DNA of 28,971 nt, from NCBI RefSeq assembly GCF_937873925.1, contig NZ_CALNAT010000083.1, positions 1 through 28,971 of the forward strand, in the 5' to 3' direction. Positions 8,537 through 17,170 of the stretch are shown here, in pieces. The notes under the pieces are model-generated. The model was given only the letters and a program-made list of their open reading frames with translations, was not told where the DNA came from and ran no database searches. The translations under genes were made by a program, and so were the position numbers. Every line of letters begins with the position of its first letter. Position 1 is the stretch's first letter. Origin of the DNA: an uncultured Proteiniphilum sp. GTDB taxonomy: Bacteria; Bacteroidota; Bacteroidia; Bacteroidales; Dysgonomonadaceae.

Positions 8537-9409
8537 ATGGAAAAATTACCTGAATTCAGTCTGAAAAGATTTTACTGGAAGGATTACCTGATCATTGCCC
8601 TGGGGACTTTCATGTATGCTTTGGGGGTTACCCAGTTCATCATGCCGCACCATTTCGTGATGGGGGGACTTACGGGCGCTGCGGTGCTTTTCAATTATGC
8701 TTTCGGCTTACCCGTGTCGTTGATGGTATTTACAATGAATGCCCTGTTATTATTAGCATCCTTCAAGGTATTGGGATTGGAATTCTTAGTGAAGACTATC
8801 GTGGGAGTAGGCATGCTTTCCGCATTTATCGGCATGTTCGAAAGTTTTCAGTGGCAGCCGATCATGACAGAAGAACCGCTTATGGCGGGATTGATCGGAG
8901 CGATCGTGGCCGGTTCCGGGGTGGGTTTGGTGATGTCGGTCAACGGCAGCAGCGGCGGAACGGATATCGTAGTGCTTATCATCAATAAATACCGGAATAT
9001 TACGCCCGGCCGGACGATGTTGTTTGTCGACCTTGTCATCGTATCCTCTTCTTTCCTGATCTTCCGAAGTGTGGAGACCATTGTATTCGGGATCATTATT
9101 ATTGCGGTGATGGCTACTTCGGTCGACTGGGTGCTGAACGGTATCCGACAGTCGGTGCAGTTCTTTATTTTTTCGAGCCGGTATGAGGAGATCGCCACAC
9201 AGATCAATCTGCAATTACATCGCGGCTGTACCGTACTGGACGGTGTGGGATGGTACTCCCAAAGACCGCAGAAGGTGCTGCTGGTAATGGCCAAGCGCAC
9301 CGAATCGACCTCCATCTTCCGATTGGTGAAACAGATCGATAGCAATGCCTTTATCTCTCAGAGTAATGTGGTAGGCGTCTATGGGCAGGGATTCGACCGG
9401 ATGAAATAA
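8537..9409 (+). CDS. YitT family membrane protein (DUF161 / DUF2179)
   Basis: This 290-residue integral membrane protein has the N-terminal YitT repeats: DYLIIALGTFMYALGVTQFI followed by PHHFVMGGLTGAAVLFNYAFG, and the glycine-rich VNGSSGGTDIVVLIINKY segment. About five to six hydrophobic helices are visible. The C-terminal ~80 residues form a soluble DUF2179-type domain (HRGCTVLDGVGWYSQRPQKV ... SNVVGVYGQGFD). The family's transport role is not established. Translation is probably coupled to leuS (stop TAA at 8533-8535, ATG at 8537). It ends seven bases from the convergent dehydrogenase gene, with no terminator hairpin visible between them. Confidence 0.93.
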   Translation: MEKLPEFSLKRFYWKDYLIIALGTFMYALGVTQFIMPHHFVMGGLTGAAVLFNYAFGLPVSLMVFTMNALLLLASFKVLGLEFLVKTIVGVGMLSAFIGMFESFQWQPIMTEEPLMAGLIGAIVAGSGVGLVMSVNGSSGGTDIVVLIINKYRNITPGRTMLFVDLVIVSSSFLIFRSVETIVFGIIIIAVMATSVDWVLNGIRQSVQFFIFSSRYEEIATQINLQLHRGCTVLDGVGWYSQRPQKVLLVMAKRTESTSIFRLVKQIDSNAFISQSNVVGVYGQGFDRMK

Positions 9410-9416
9410 GATGCTG

Positions 9417-12236
9417 TCAGGAGGTAGCCTTATCTACCAGATAAACCAACGATTTATAAGCAATTCCACTGTTGACGGACAATCCTATTTCACATGTCCG
9501 GCTGTTAGAATACCCTTCTGTGGCATCCCTGATACCCTGTTTTAACGGTGCGAGCGCCGAGTTATTGAGCTCCGGGTAGAAAAATCCCCGGTCTCCCGCC
9601 CATCCGCAACAGCCGATATTTTCGGGGACGATCACCTTTTCCGCACAACGTGACGCTACTGCATAGAGTTTCTCCTCCAGGTGCATCTTGGTGGAACTAC
9701 AGGTGGTATGTACGGCGACAGAAACAGCTTGTCTGTCAAATTCCAGGCGGTCGAGCAGGAAATCGTGGATAAATTCTACCTGGTCATACAGCCTGAGTCG
9801 CTTGTCCAGTGTTTCACGCATATGCAGCAGGCAGGGGCTCATATCACATACAATGGGTAGCTCCCCGTTACGACTTGCTTTCAAAAGGGCTTCATTCAAC
9901 TCACTCTCCTTTTTCTGCGCCTGTTTCCGGAATCCCTTGCTGCTGAAGGCCATTCCGCAGCATAGTTTGTCCTTTCCCTCCGGAATAATAACGGTGTAGC
10001 CTGCTTTTCGTAAAATGGAAAGCATCTTTTGCGGTATATCTTCAACCTCTTCATAACCGAATGAGGGGCCGCTCATGGCGCGGGTGATGCATGCCGGAAA
10101 GTAGACCACCATCGGGGCGTCAGGGTTACCGGCAGGGAAAATATTGCGTGTGATCTTTTTGCTGCCGGAAGGGGTGTAGCGTGTCCATAAGGGGACTACC
10201 CCATCGCCTAATCTGTAAAGGCCCTTTGTCACATTTTCAATTGCCCGGTAACCCATAACTTTTCCAATATAATGCGGAATAGGTAATAGTCTGCGTAGCA
10301 GGGAAGTCGTTCCCGCCATATTGCCGGCGATCATACCGGCAATCCTGTTGGCAAACCTGCCGTTCTGCTGCCATCGTAACTCTTTGACAAGCTTTCCGGT
10401 ATCGATCCCTACCGGGCAGGCAATACCGCACAATCCGTCCGTAGCGCATGTTTCTTCCATAGGATAGGAAATTTGCTTCACCTGTTTCGGCACCGGGCTG
10501 CTTCCCTTATTACCGGAAACCGTATGTTCCGCCAAATGACGGTAGGCTACGATCCGTTGCCGGGGGGTAAGGGTCAGGTTCTTTGAAGGACAGTTCACCT
10601 CACAAAAACCGCATTCAATACATTTGTCAATAATCGGATTGGCTTCCGGAATCCGTTTCAGGTTTTTGATGAATACTTCATGGTCATCGTTGATCAATAC
10701 ACCCGGGTTCAGGATATTTCCGGGATCGAATGCCTTTTTAATGCGTTTCATCAGATTATATACCTCGCGGCCCCACTCTTTTTCCACAAAAGGGGCCATA
10801 TTGCGGCCCGTACCGTGCTCAGCCTTGAGGCTGCCGCCGTGTTTCATGGCAACCAATTCGCATAACTCCTGCATGAAACCGGCATATTTTTCTATACCTT
10901 CGGTGTTGTTGATATCGGGGAAAACGGTGAAATGAACGTTCCCATCGAGCAGATGACCCCACATCACGGCATTTCCATAACCGGTGCGTACGAGTAATTC
11001 GCGTACATCGGTAAGCGCATCCCCCAGAGATTCGGCCCTGAAAGCGATATCTTCAATAATGCATACCGTACGGGAAGGGCGTGTGGCCGCTGCTGAGGTG
11101 AAGAGCCCGTTGCGCACATTCCAGTAAAGATTATAGAGGTGTTTGTCGGTGGTGAACTTAATCGGGGTAAGTGTTTTAATATGGACCAGCTTTTCTTCAA
11201 TCTCAGCCATTTGTACCTGCAAAGTCTCCGGATCGTCGGCTGAGGTGTCGATCAACAGTGCGGCAGCACCCTCTGGCAACGATCTCAACTCCTCCGGCAT
11301 ACCTTCCTGGTCTTCGACAGCACGCAACGCGTTGCGATCCATCAACTCGGCAGCGCTTACCCGGCAGCTTCTCAGCGGGATGATAGTCTGGCTTACATCG
11401 CGAAGATTGGAGAAATAGACCATGGCCGTGGCTTTCAGCGGTGCATCGTGTACTGTTTCGAAAGTGACCTGTGAAACAAACCCCAGGGTTCCTTCGGAAC
11501 CGATCATCAGATGCCGGATAATCTGAATGGGGTCGCTGAAGTCGATCAGCGAATTCACCCCGTAACCACAGGTATTTTTGAGTTGAAATTTCGTGGCGAT
11601 CTTTTCCCGGACAGCTTCATCGTTTACAGCATCCCGGTGCAGTTGTTCAATTTCCGTGATAAGTTGCGGATGAGCGGTAATGAATGCATGACAACTTGCG
11701 CTATCAGCAGTATCTAAGAGTGAGCCGTCGGCAAGGATAATACGCATCGACCTGACCGTATTGTAGCTGTTATGCCGGATCCCGTAGCTCGAACCGCTTG
11801 CATTGTTCGCAATAATCCCCCCTATTTTTGCGGAATTAATGGATGCCGGCTTCGGTCCCAGTTTGCGTTTGTATCGCATCAGCATACGGTTCGCTGCGGC
11901 GCCGGTAAGCCCGCAACCAAACGTGGCGGTATGTCCCTCATCGGTGATGGCGGAGAAGGCAAACCCATCGCCTGTTTCCATCAGTATGGAATCGGAGATG
12001 GTCTGCCCGCTCAAACTGGTACCTGCAGCTTTAAATGTTACAGGCAGGTTTTCAGTCCGGCAGAATCTCAATAGACGGATCACCTCTTCTTCTGAATTCA
12101 CTCTTACCACTGCTTTAGGGATAAGCCGGTATAGCCCCGCGTCAGTTCCTTTGACGAGGCGGGAAAGTTCGTTGGTGAAAACCTGATCCTGAGGAAATAA
12201 TTGCAAGAGCTGTTTTCGTAATTGCTTAGGTTCCAT
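9417..12236 (-). CDS. FAD-linked D-2-hydroxyacid (D-lactate type) dehydrogenase with fused Fe-S domain
   Basis: This is a 939-residue fusion of a GlcD-like flavoprotein and a GlcF-like iron-sulfur protein. The FAD-binding PCMH part shows AAGTSLSGQTISDS (about residues 70-83) and KIGGIIANNASGSSYGIRHN (137-156); the FAD oxidase C-domain includes LKAEHGTGRNMAPFVEKEWG. Two ferredoxin-type clusters follow: CIECGFCEVNCP (about 536-547) and CATDGLCGIACPVG. Two CCG cysteine-rich repeats follow (KLCCGMAF; NIGCCGWAGDRGF). Length and layout fit the Dld-II/YdiJ group, which oxidises D-lactate or D-2-hydroxyglutarate and passes electrons to the quinone pool through membrane association. The substrate is inferred. 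The gene is monocistronic and convergent with leuS-yitT. Confidence 0.92.
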   Translation of the reverse strand: MEPKQLRKQLLQLFPQDQVFTNELSRLVKGTDAGLYRLIPKAVVRVNSEEEVIRLLRFCRTENLPVTFKAAGTSLSGQTISDSILMETGDGFAFSAITDEGHTATFGCGLTGAAANRMLMRYKRKLGPKPASINSAKIGGIIANNASGSSYGIRHNSYNTVRSMRIILADGSLLDTADSASCHAFITAHPQLITEIEQLHRDAVNDEAVREKIATKFQLKNTCGYGVNSLIDFSDPIQIIRHLMIGSEGTLGFVSQVTFETVHDAPLKATAMVYFSNLRDVSQTIIPLRSCRVSAAELMDRNALRAVEDQEGMPEELRSLPEGAAALLIDTSADDPETLQVQMAEIEEKLVHIKTLTPIKFTTDKHLYNLYWNVRNGLFTSAAATRPSRTVCIIEDIAFRAESLGDALTDVRELLVRTGYGNAVMWGHLLDGNVHFTVFPDINNTEGIEKYAGFMQELCELVAMKHGGSLKAEHGTGRNMAPFVEKEWGREVYNLMKRIKKAFDPGNILNPGVLINDDHEVFIKNLKRIPEANPIIDKCIECGFCEVNCPSKNLTLTPRQRIVAYRHLAEHTVSGNKGSSPVPKQVKQISYPMEETCATDGLCGIACPVGIDTGKLVKELRWQQNGRFANRIAGMIAGNMAGTTSLLRRLLPIPHYIGKVMGYRAIENVTKGLYRLGDGVVPLWTRYTPSGSKKITRNIFPAGNPDAPMVVYFPACITRAMSGPSFGYEEVEDIPQKMLSILRKAGYTVIIPEGKDKLCCGMAFSSKGFRKQAQKKESELNEALLKASRNGELPIVCDMSPCLLHMRETLDKRLRLYDQVEFIHDFLLDRLEFDRQAVSVAVHTTCSSTKMHLEEKLYAVASRCAEKVIVPENIGCCGWAGDRGFFYPELNNSALAPLKQGIRDATEGYSNSRTCEIGLSVNSGIAYKSLVYLVDKATS

Positions 12237-12299
12237 TCAGTCGGTATCTTTTCGGTAAAGATAAATGATAAATTGCATTGGTGCACAAAAATGAACAAG

Positions 12300-12326
12300 A
12301 AAAAAAGCTGTCGTTTTGGACAGCTT
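12300..12326 (-). terminator. Intrinsic terminator of the DUF2582 gene
   Basis: On the minus strand an 8-bp perfect stem, AAGCTGTC/GACAGCTT (12319-12326 with 12305-12312), closes a six-base loop and runs into a T-tract (12300-12306). It lies 38 bases beyond the stop of the small winged-helix gene and just upstream of the dehydrogenase ATG, isolating the two units. Confidence 0.85.
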
Positions 12327-12363
12327 CTTCAGAACTTTTTCATTTAAACGATGAATTTACCGG

Positions 12364-12561
12364 TCAACTCAATGAGACGAACAGTTCTTTTTCGACTGCG
12401 TCCAAAGCAACTTTTCCCTCTCTTGCCAACCATCCTAGCGCTGCATAGAGGTCTTTATCGGTCAGTTTCGTTGCTTTCTTGATCTCTTTTACATTCAACC
12501 GGCCGTTCTTGTCCAGGACTGTCCATACTTTGCCGGCGTTGATTCCAATTTGTTCGACCAT
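12364..12561 (-). CDS. Small winged helix-turn-helix protein (DUF2582)
   Basis: This 65-residue protein (MVEQIGINAGKVWTVLDKNG ... LYAALGWLAREGKVALDAVE) matches the DUF2582 winged-helix family: helix-turn-helix around VKEIKKATKLTDKDLYAALGWLA, then a short wing. The family is common in Bacteroidota and archaea and has no assigned function; DNA binding is plausible. It is flanked by its own promoter (12601-12630) and a strong terminator (12300-12326), so it is expressed as a single short transcript. It lies 78 bases downstream of coaE. Confidence 0.9.
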   Translation of the reverse strand: MVEQIGINAGKVWTVLDKNGRLNVKEIKKATKLTDKDLYAALGWLAREGKVALDAVEKELFVSLS

Positions 12562-12600
12562 TCTTTTTGATTTTTAATTGTATAACCTAAATGTCCGGGA

Positions 12601-12630
12601 CAAAGTTACGGTTATATCTGCAAAAAACAA
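12601..12630 (-). promoter_or_regulatory. Promoter of the DUF2582 gene
   Basis: On the minus strand, TTG (12628-12630), a 19-base spacer and TAACTTTG (12601-12608) match the -33 and -7 elements of Bacteroidota promoters. The ATG follows 39 bases downstream. The promoter sits immediately after the coaE stop codon. Confidence 0.65.
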
Positions 12631-12639
12631 TATAATCAA

Positions 12640-13239
12640 TCACGCAGTTTTGCCCTCGTCGTCCTTTATCTTTTTCATCAGGTCCGAGACCTGTCTGATG
12701 AGGGAATGGCGGTTGTCATTACGGATCACATGATCGGCATATTTCATTTTCTCCTCTTCCGGCAGCTGGCTGTTCATCCGCGCTTCTACCTCACTACGGG
12801 CCGAGCGGTCGCGTTGCATGACTCTCGCGATGCGGAGTTCTTCCGGAGCGTCGACCACAACCACCTTGTCTACGAATCGATGGAAGCCGGCTTCAATGAG
12901 CAGGGCTGCGTCGAGGATCACCACCGGATGATGTTCCCGTTGCCGGCACCACTCCATAAAATACTTTGCCAGTACAGGGTGAATAATGGAATTAACGATA
13001 GCCAGTTTGCGGTCATCATGAAAGATAATGGATGCCAGCTTTTTCCTGTCGAGCTTTCCATCAACATACAAATCTTCTCCGAGCTGCAACGTGAGTTGTT
13101 CACGGATACAGGGCGACGAATCGTTCAGTTTTTTTGCCTCTTTGTCGGCGTTGAATAGAGGGACCCCGTGCAGACGAAAAATTTCGGATACCACTGATTT
13201 TCCGCTTCCTATTCCCCCTGTGATGCCGACCTTTATCAT
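12640..13239 (-). CDS. coaE: Dephospho-CoA kinase
   Basis: This 199-residue P-loop kinase performs the last step of coenzyme A synthesis, phosphorylating the 3'-hydroxyl of dephospho-CoA. The Walker A loop is at the N-terminus, MIKVGITGGIGSGKS (GGIGSGKS at 8-15). Further family motifs are FNADKEAKKL, the VILDAALLIEAGFHRFVDKV segment and RIARVMQRDRSARSEVEARM (LID region). Length is standard. Its ATG overlaps the ybbR stop by four bases (ATGA), so translation is coupled in the nusB-yajC-ybbR-coaE operon. Confidence 0.97.
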   Translation of the reverse strand: MIKVGITGGIGSGKSVVSEIFRLHGVPLFNADKEAKKLNDSSPCIREQLTLQLGEDLYVDGKLDRKKLASIIFHDDRKLAIVNSIIHPVLAKYFMEWCRQREHHPVVILDAALLIEAGFHRFVDKVVVVDAPEELRIARVMQRDRSARSEVEARMNSQLPEEEKMKYADHVIRNDNRHSLIRQVSDLMKKIKDDEGKTA

Positions 13240-14231
13240 TCACTCGTCTTGTTTTCAAACAGAAATTCCACTGAAGTGGGAGAGATCCGGGGATTGATAA
13301 TGGAAGAGGGACTAACCGTGAGTTCAAGTTCCACGCGTCCGTCCTCGTTGGAGTGGAACTTCCTGTAATCGAGTTCTATTGAGAAGTCCTCCGGTACGAT
13401 CTTTCTGTACTCTTCGAGTGTGACGGAAAAAGTAACGCTGGCACGTGACGGGAAAAATTTCACGTCGAGTTTTTTGGGCATATGCGCTGCGGTAATGGGC
13501 ACTTCGAAGGTACGCTCGGTATACTCTTCTATGGGGATATATATGTCCACCTGGGAGGGAACGAATTTTACCCCTTCCACATTGTTTATCCTTACGGGCA
13601 ACTGCGATGTGGCTTTCAGATTTTTGAATACCGTGTATTCGGTCACCGCGCCTTTCAGTTTATCGAGCGATTTCTGAGAACCGTATGCCATTACAACTTC
13701 CGGAATAAAGGTAGCGCTGTCGGCCACTAAGTTCGCCCTGTTTGTCGTGATCTCTCCATCGAAAACCACCGGCAATTCTTTACTCTGCAGTTTAGAGGTT
13801 GCCAATGAGATGTTCATGGGATAATAGCCCCTTATATTAGTGCTGGGAAACAATTGGCTCCGAATGAGCTGCTTGTACTGATCGCCCTGAAGCACCGTAT
13901 TGCCTTCTTCGGTTAGCTCGGTGACATTGATCTCGAGCGAATCTTTTTTTCTCATATCGAGGCGAAAGATTTGTGCCCCATTGTCGGCCACGCTGACCTC
14001 TATGAAAAGAGGCAGGGGATTGTCGAACACCACATCATCAGAGATATTAGTGTATTTAAGCGGTATCCTGTAAGTGCCTTCTACATTCTCTTTCTGAAAA
14101 AAGAGCATCAACCAGAAAATAAAAGCCAGCAACAGAAAAAACAGGAAAGAGAGCACATTTTTCCACGGGAAAGTGGAAAAAAAGGCTTCAATTCCAGGTT
14201 TCCATTTTTTGATGACAGCTCTTATTTCCAT
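13236..14231 (-). CDS. YbbR-like domain protein
   Basis: This 331-residue protein has one N-terminal membrane anchor (NVLSFLFFLLLAFIFWLMLFF, about residues 25-45) and an extracytoplasmic region of repeated beta-rich YbbR-like segments, such as YRIPLKYTNISDDVVFDNPL and the later TERTFEVPITAAHMPKKLD. In Firmicutes a YbbR protein (CdaR) regulates the diadenylate cyclase CdaA; no cyclase gene is adjacent here, so that role cannot be assumed. Position between yajC (13-base gap) and coaE (4-base overlap) is typical for Bacteroidales. Confidence 0.88.
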   Translation of the reverse strand: MEIRAVIKKWKPGIEAFFSTFPWKNVLSFLFFLLLAFIFWLMLFFQKENVEGTYRIPLKYTNISDDVVFDNPLPLFIEVSVADNGAQIFRLDMRKKDSLEINVTELTEEGNTVLQGDQYKQLIRSQLFPSTNIRGYYPMNISLATSKLQSKELPVVFDGEITTNRANLVADSATFIPEVVMAYGSQKSLDKLKGAVTEYTVFKNLKATSQLPVRINNVEGVKFVPSQVDIYIPIEEYTERTFEVPITAAHMPKKLDVKFFPSRASVTFSVTLEEYRKIVPEDFSIELDYRKFHSNEDGRVELELTVSPSSIINPRISPTSVEFLFENKTSE

Positions 14232-14244
14232 CCTGGACCCGGTT

Positions 14245-14559
14245 TTAATTGGTCTGTGCTACATCGGCCGATGAGGCGTAAACCGAACCTTTTTCGAATT
14301 TTAATTTTACGCCATCAGCTACCTCCACCAGAAACCATGTGTCGCCTACCTCTCTGATCCTTCCGTGGATACCTCCTGACGTGACGACCTTGTCTCCGGA
14401 TTTCATGGCTTCGCGGCTCTTCTGCAGATCTTTCTGCTTTTTCTGTTGCGGCCGTATCATAAAGAAATAAAATACGGCAAAAATGGCAACCATCATTAAC
14501 AGGGTACCGCCCATACCGCCCATGCTTCCGCCTGGGGCTGCTTGTAATAAAACATTCAT
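14245..14559 (-). CDS. yajC: Preprotein translocase subunit YajC
   Basis: This 104-residue accessory subunit of the Sec translocon acts with SecDF. A single transmembrane helix (MGGTLLMMVAIFAVFYFFMI) is followed at once by the family hallmark RPQQKKQKDLQK, then the soluble domain MKSGDKVVTSGGIHGRIREV. Length is normal. It lies between nusB (26-base gap) and ybbR in the same operon. Confidence 0.97.
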   Translation of the reverse strand: MNVLLQAAPGGSMGGMGGTLLMMVAIFAVFYFFMIRPQQKKQKDLQKSREAMKSGDKVVTSGGIHGRIREVGDTWFLVEVADGVKLKFEKGSVYASSADVAQTN

Positions 14560-14585
14560 AAGAGTTGTTGTTTAAGTGTTTATAA

Positions 14586-15512
14586 TTAATTTTTAAAGAT
14601 ACGTTTTTCTTTTTTTATTTCCTGCACAATAGCATCTAAAATTCCGTTGATAAATGTGCCGCTTTTGGGGGTGCTGTACGATTTGGCGATTTCGATATAT
14701 TCGTTCAGCGAAACATTGGTGGGGATGGATTCGAATGTAAATATCTCAGAAAGAGCTACTTGCATTATAATGAGATCCATGAATGCGATGCGGTCGAAAT
14801 CCCATTTTTCGGTATGTTTCTCGATAAGTCCGCGGTATTCCTTTTCGCCCAGTATGGAATGGTGCAGCAATTTCAGGGCGTATTCCCTGTCTTCCTCATC
14901 TTTAAACATCGGTAACAGGGGCTGATCGTTGCCCTTTTCTGCCGAAAACTTTTTGATAGTCTTCATTACAAAGGTTTGCACTATCTCCACATCATCGTTC
15001 CAGTAAATGCATTCGTCCTCCAGGATATCATCCAGTTCTTCGTTCAGGTAGATGAACTGTTTGAAGGTTTTCCTCCAGAATTCCTGGTCTTCTTCATAGG
15101 TAGGGGAGACGATTGCAGTATACTCTTTATAGGTATCCGAAGAAAGTATGGCGTCTAACAGATTTTTGACGAATACCTCATTCGTATTCCAGGACATGGG
15201 CCGTTCCGCAAGCTGTTTTTGAAATTGCCTGTTCTCTCGTAACTGCAGGATGAACCTGTTATCAATCAGATGGGTATTGGGGTGCAGATCTTCCTCCGTC
15301 GGCAGGAATTTATTCCGTTTTGTTTCCACGCGGTTTTGATACGAATCGGTGAGCTCCACTATCAGAAGGAGTAAAAAATAGTAAAGATCGTATGATTTCT
15401 GCAGGCCGAACAAGAGCTCTTTTTCGGCGTTACGCAAATCTTTATTCGTATTTTGGTACCATGCATAGACCAATTGTACTACCCTGATACGAATTAAATT
15501 TCTGTTAATCAT
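14586..15512 (-). CDS. nusB: Transcription antitermination factor NusB (long Bacteroidota form)
   Basis: This 308-residue protein, longer than the ~140-residue proteobacterial NusB, has the recognisable C-terminal NusB fold: WDFDRIAFMDLIIMQVALSE, then FESIPTNVSLNEYIEIAKSY and STPKSGTFINGILDAIVQEI. The start is MINRNLIRIRVVQLVYAWYQ, also a NusB hallmark. The extra central region (about 60-200) is charged, as in other Bacteroidota NusB proteins. It binds boxA RNA with S10 for antitermination, mainly of rRNA operons. It is the first gene of the yajC/ybbR/coaE operon and has a -7 box 29 bases upstream. Confidence 0.95.
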   Translation of the reverse strand: MINRNLIRIRVVQLVYAWYQNTNKDLRNAEKELLFGLQKSYDLYYFLLLLIVELTDSYQNRVETKRNKFLPTEEDLHPNTHLIDNRFILQLRENRQFQKQLAERPMSWNTNEVFVKNLLDAILSSDTYKEYTAIVSPTYEEDQEFWRKTFKQFIYLNEELDDILEDECIYWNDDVEIVQTFVMKTIKKFSAEKGNDQPLLPMFKDEEDREYALKLLHHSILGEKEYRGLIEKHTEKWDFDRIAFMDLIIMQVALSEIFTFESIPTNVSLNEYIEIAKSYSTPKSGTFINGILDAIVQEIKKEKRIFKN

Positions 15513-15540
15513 TGTCTCAATGAACTTAGTTTTAGCCCTG

Positions 15541-15548
15541 CAAAAGTA
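15541..15548 (-). promoter_or_regulatory. -7 box for the nusB operon
   Basis: The minus strand reads TACTTTTG, a TAnnTTTG match, 28 bases before the nusB ATG. An AT-rich stretch lies upstream but without an exact -33 TTTG. Confidence 0.5.
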
Positions 15549-15788
15549 GTTAATTTTTCGGTATTAAACATATTGTTGAGCGAAAAGTGAATATGTTGTG
15601 CAAAATCAGCGAGACAGCCGACCGATTATTATCAACAAATTTCGTAGATTTGCAAATATTGCTGAAAGAGGCGTATGTGATGCAGATCCTCACTACCGGG
15701 ATGACAAGCCTATGGGACGGCTGATGAGTATCCGGGCAGAGGATCTGAAAAAGAGCAAAATAATTTATGCCAAAGAAGCGTTGGATTG

Positions 15789-15819
15789 TTGTTTAATAAA
15801 AGGGAAATCATTACCTTTG
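15789..15819 (+). promoter_or_regulatory. Promoter of rplY-pth
   Basis: TTG at 15789-15791, a 20-base spacer and TACCTTTG at 15812-15819 match the Bacteroidota -33 and -7 elements. The implied leader of about 105 bases contains the hairpin at 15865-15885. Confidence 0.65.
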
Positions 15820-15864
15820 CGCCGCTTTTTGAAAGCTCCCGTGTGATGGGAAATAAAGAAAGCA

Positions 15865-15885
15865 ACTATTTCCGAAAGAAATAGT
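15865..15885 (+). promoter_or_regulatory. Hairpin in the rplY leader
   Basis: Perfect 8-bp stem ACTATTTC / GAAATAGT around a five-base CGAAA loop, 46 bases before the rplY ATG. No T-tract follows, so it is not a terminator. It could be a ribosomal-protein leader element or an mRNA stabiliser; this is inference. Confidence 0.55.
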
Positions 15886-15931
15886 GTGATGAAGTCGAAC
15901 TTTATTTTGAGTAACACAAACTATTTTAAAA

Positions 15932-16510
15932 ATGAAAACTTTTGAATTAAAAGGCGAGATCAGAGACGATTTCGGTAAAAAAGCGGCCAGGGCCTATCGC
16001 GGTGAAGGGCTGATCCCATGCGTTGTATACGGCGGACATGGCGAGGAAAATGTGAATTTCGTAGTGAAACAGAGCGAAGTGCGCAAATTGATTTACACTC
16101 CGGAGGTCTTTCTGGTAAATCTCGACTTTGGTAAAAAGAAGCTGCAGGCCATTGTGAAAGAGATGCAGTTCCACCCGGTGAAGGATGCCATTCTTCATAT
16201 TGATTTCCTGTATGTGTTCGAAAATGCACCGGTAGTGATCGAGATCCCTGTTCGTCTGGAAGGCCTGGCTGAGGGTGTGAGAGCCGGTGGTAAGTTGTCA
16301 CTCGATATACGTAAACTGAAGGTGAAAGCATTGCCGGCCAAATTACCCGAAGAGTTGGTTGTGAACGTTGAAAAGCTGGAATTGGGTAAATCTATTCAGG
16401 TGGGACAATTGAACTTCGAAGATATTGAAATATTGAACGCCAAGAATGCCGTTGTTTGCCGTGTTCAACTGACGCGTGCCGCAAGAGGGGCAGCAGCAAA
16501 GGCTGATTAA
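15932..16510 (+). CDS. rplY: 50S ribosomal protein L25/general stress protein Ctc
   Basis: This 192-residue protein binds 5S rRNA in the large subunit. The N-terminal L25 domain (MKTFELKGEIRDDFGKKAAR, then GLIPCVVYGG and KEMQFHPVKDAILHIDFLYV) is followed by the TL5/CTC C-terminal domain (VVIEIPVRLEGLAEGVRAGG ... LPEELVVNVEKLELGKSIQV). The tail is Ala/Lys-rich. The pth gene follows after 17 bases. The rplY-pth pair is widespread in bacteria and supports both calls. Confidence 0.98.
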   Translation: MKTFELKGEIRDDFGKKAARAYRGEGLIPCVVYGGHGEENVNFVVKQSEVRKLIYTPEVFLVNLDFGKKKLQAIVKEMQFHPVKDAILHIDFLYVFENAPVVIEIPVRLEGLAEGVRAGGKLSLDIRKLKVKALPAKLPEELVVNVEKLELGKSIQVGQLNFEDIEILNAKNAVVCRVQLTRAARGAAAKAD

Positions 16511-16527
16511 GTAAAAGAATGTGACAG

Positions 16528-17088
16528 ATGAAATATTTGATTGCGGGATTGGGAAATATCGGACCCGATTATGAGCAAACCCGCCACAATATTGGATTTA
16601 TGGTATTGGACGCTTTTGCTAAGGCGTCCAATGCTGTTTTTGAGGACAGGCGATACGGTTTTGTCGCTGAAACGCGGCTCAGGAATAAATCGCTTGTTCT
16701 GCTCAAACCCTCTACCTTTATGAACCTGAGCGGAAACGCTATCCGCTACTGGTTGCAGAAAGAGAAGATCGAGAACGAAAACCTGCTGGTTGTGGTCGAT
16801 GATCTGGCATTGCCTTTCGGGACGCTTCGCATGAAATCGAAAGGAAGTGATGCGGGACATAACGGCTTGAGACATATTCAGGATCTGATAGGGCAAAACT
16901 ATCCGCGACTCAGATTCGGTATCGGGGATCATTTTCCACGGGGCACGCAGGTCGATTATGTATTAGACCGATTCTCGGAAGAAGAACAGCGCCTGTTACC
17001 CGAACGTATCGATATGGCGGTGGATATGATCCGCAGCTTCTGTCTGGCGGGTGTCCATACTACAATGAATCAATACAACAACAGATAG
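16528..17088 (+). CDS. pth: Peptidyl-tRNA hydrolase
   Basis: This 186-residue enzyme releases tRNA from prematurely dropped peptidyl-tRNA. Active-site residues are in place: N10 and H20 in GLGNIGPDYEQTRHNIGF, N66 in KPSTFMNLSG, D91/D92 in VVVDDLALPFG and N112 in KGSDAGHNGLRHI. Length is typical. It is 17 bases behind rplY and presumably co-transcribed; hslR follows after 82 bases without an obvious promoter of its own. Confidence 0.98.
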   Translation: MKYLIAGLGNIGPDYEQTRHNIGFMVLDAFAKASNAVFEDRRYGFVAETRLRNKSLVLLKPSTFMNLSGNAIRYWLQKEKIENENLLVVVDDLALPFGTLRMKSKGSDAGHNGLRHIQDLIGQNYPRLRFGIGDHFPRGTQVDYVLDRFSEEEQRLLPERIDMAVDMIRSFCLAGVHTTMNQYNNR

Positions 17089-17170
17089 ATCCGGTACTCT
17101 CACCGTTTTTATACTGTTTCTTTTTCTTGTAAGGTGATCTTGATTCTACTAATCTGATAATCTTAAAATA

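Larger units (their letters stand above)
15513..15931. other. Divergent intergenic region (nusB / rplY)
   Basis: This 419-base gap contains the nusB promoter (minus, 15541-15548), a weaker TAGATTTG box at 15645-15652, the rplY promoter (15789-15819) and an rplY leader hairpin (15865-15885). An 82-codon open frame (15598-15846, GTG start) runs across it but overlaps the rplY promoter, resembles no family I know and is probably chance. Confidence 0.65.

Noticed and set aside
9405..9420. Search for a terminator between convergent yitT-type and dehydrogenase genes
   Set aside because: Only seven bases separate the stops and no stem with a T-tract is visible.
15598..15846. 82-codon plus-strand ORF between nusB and rplY
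   Set aside because: It uses a GTG start, overlaps a TAGATTTG box and the rplY promoter, and resembles no known protein. Probably a chance open frame.
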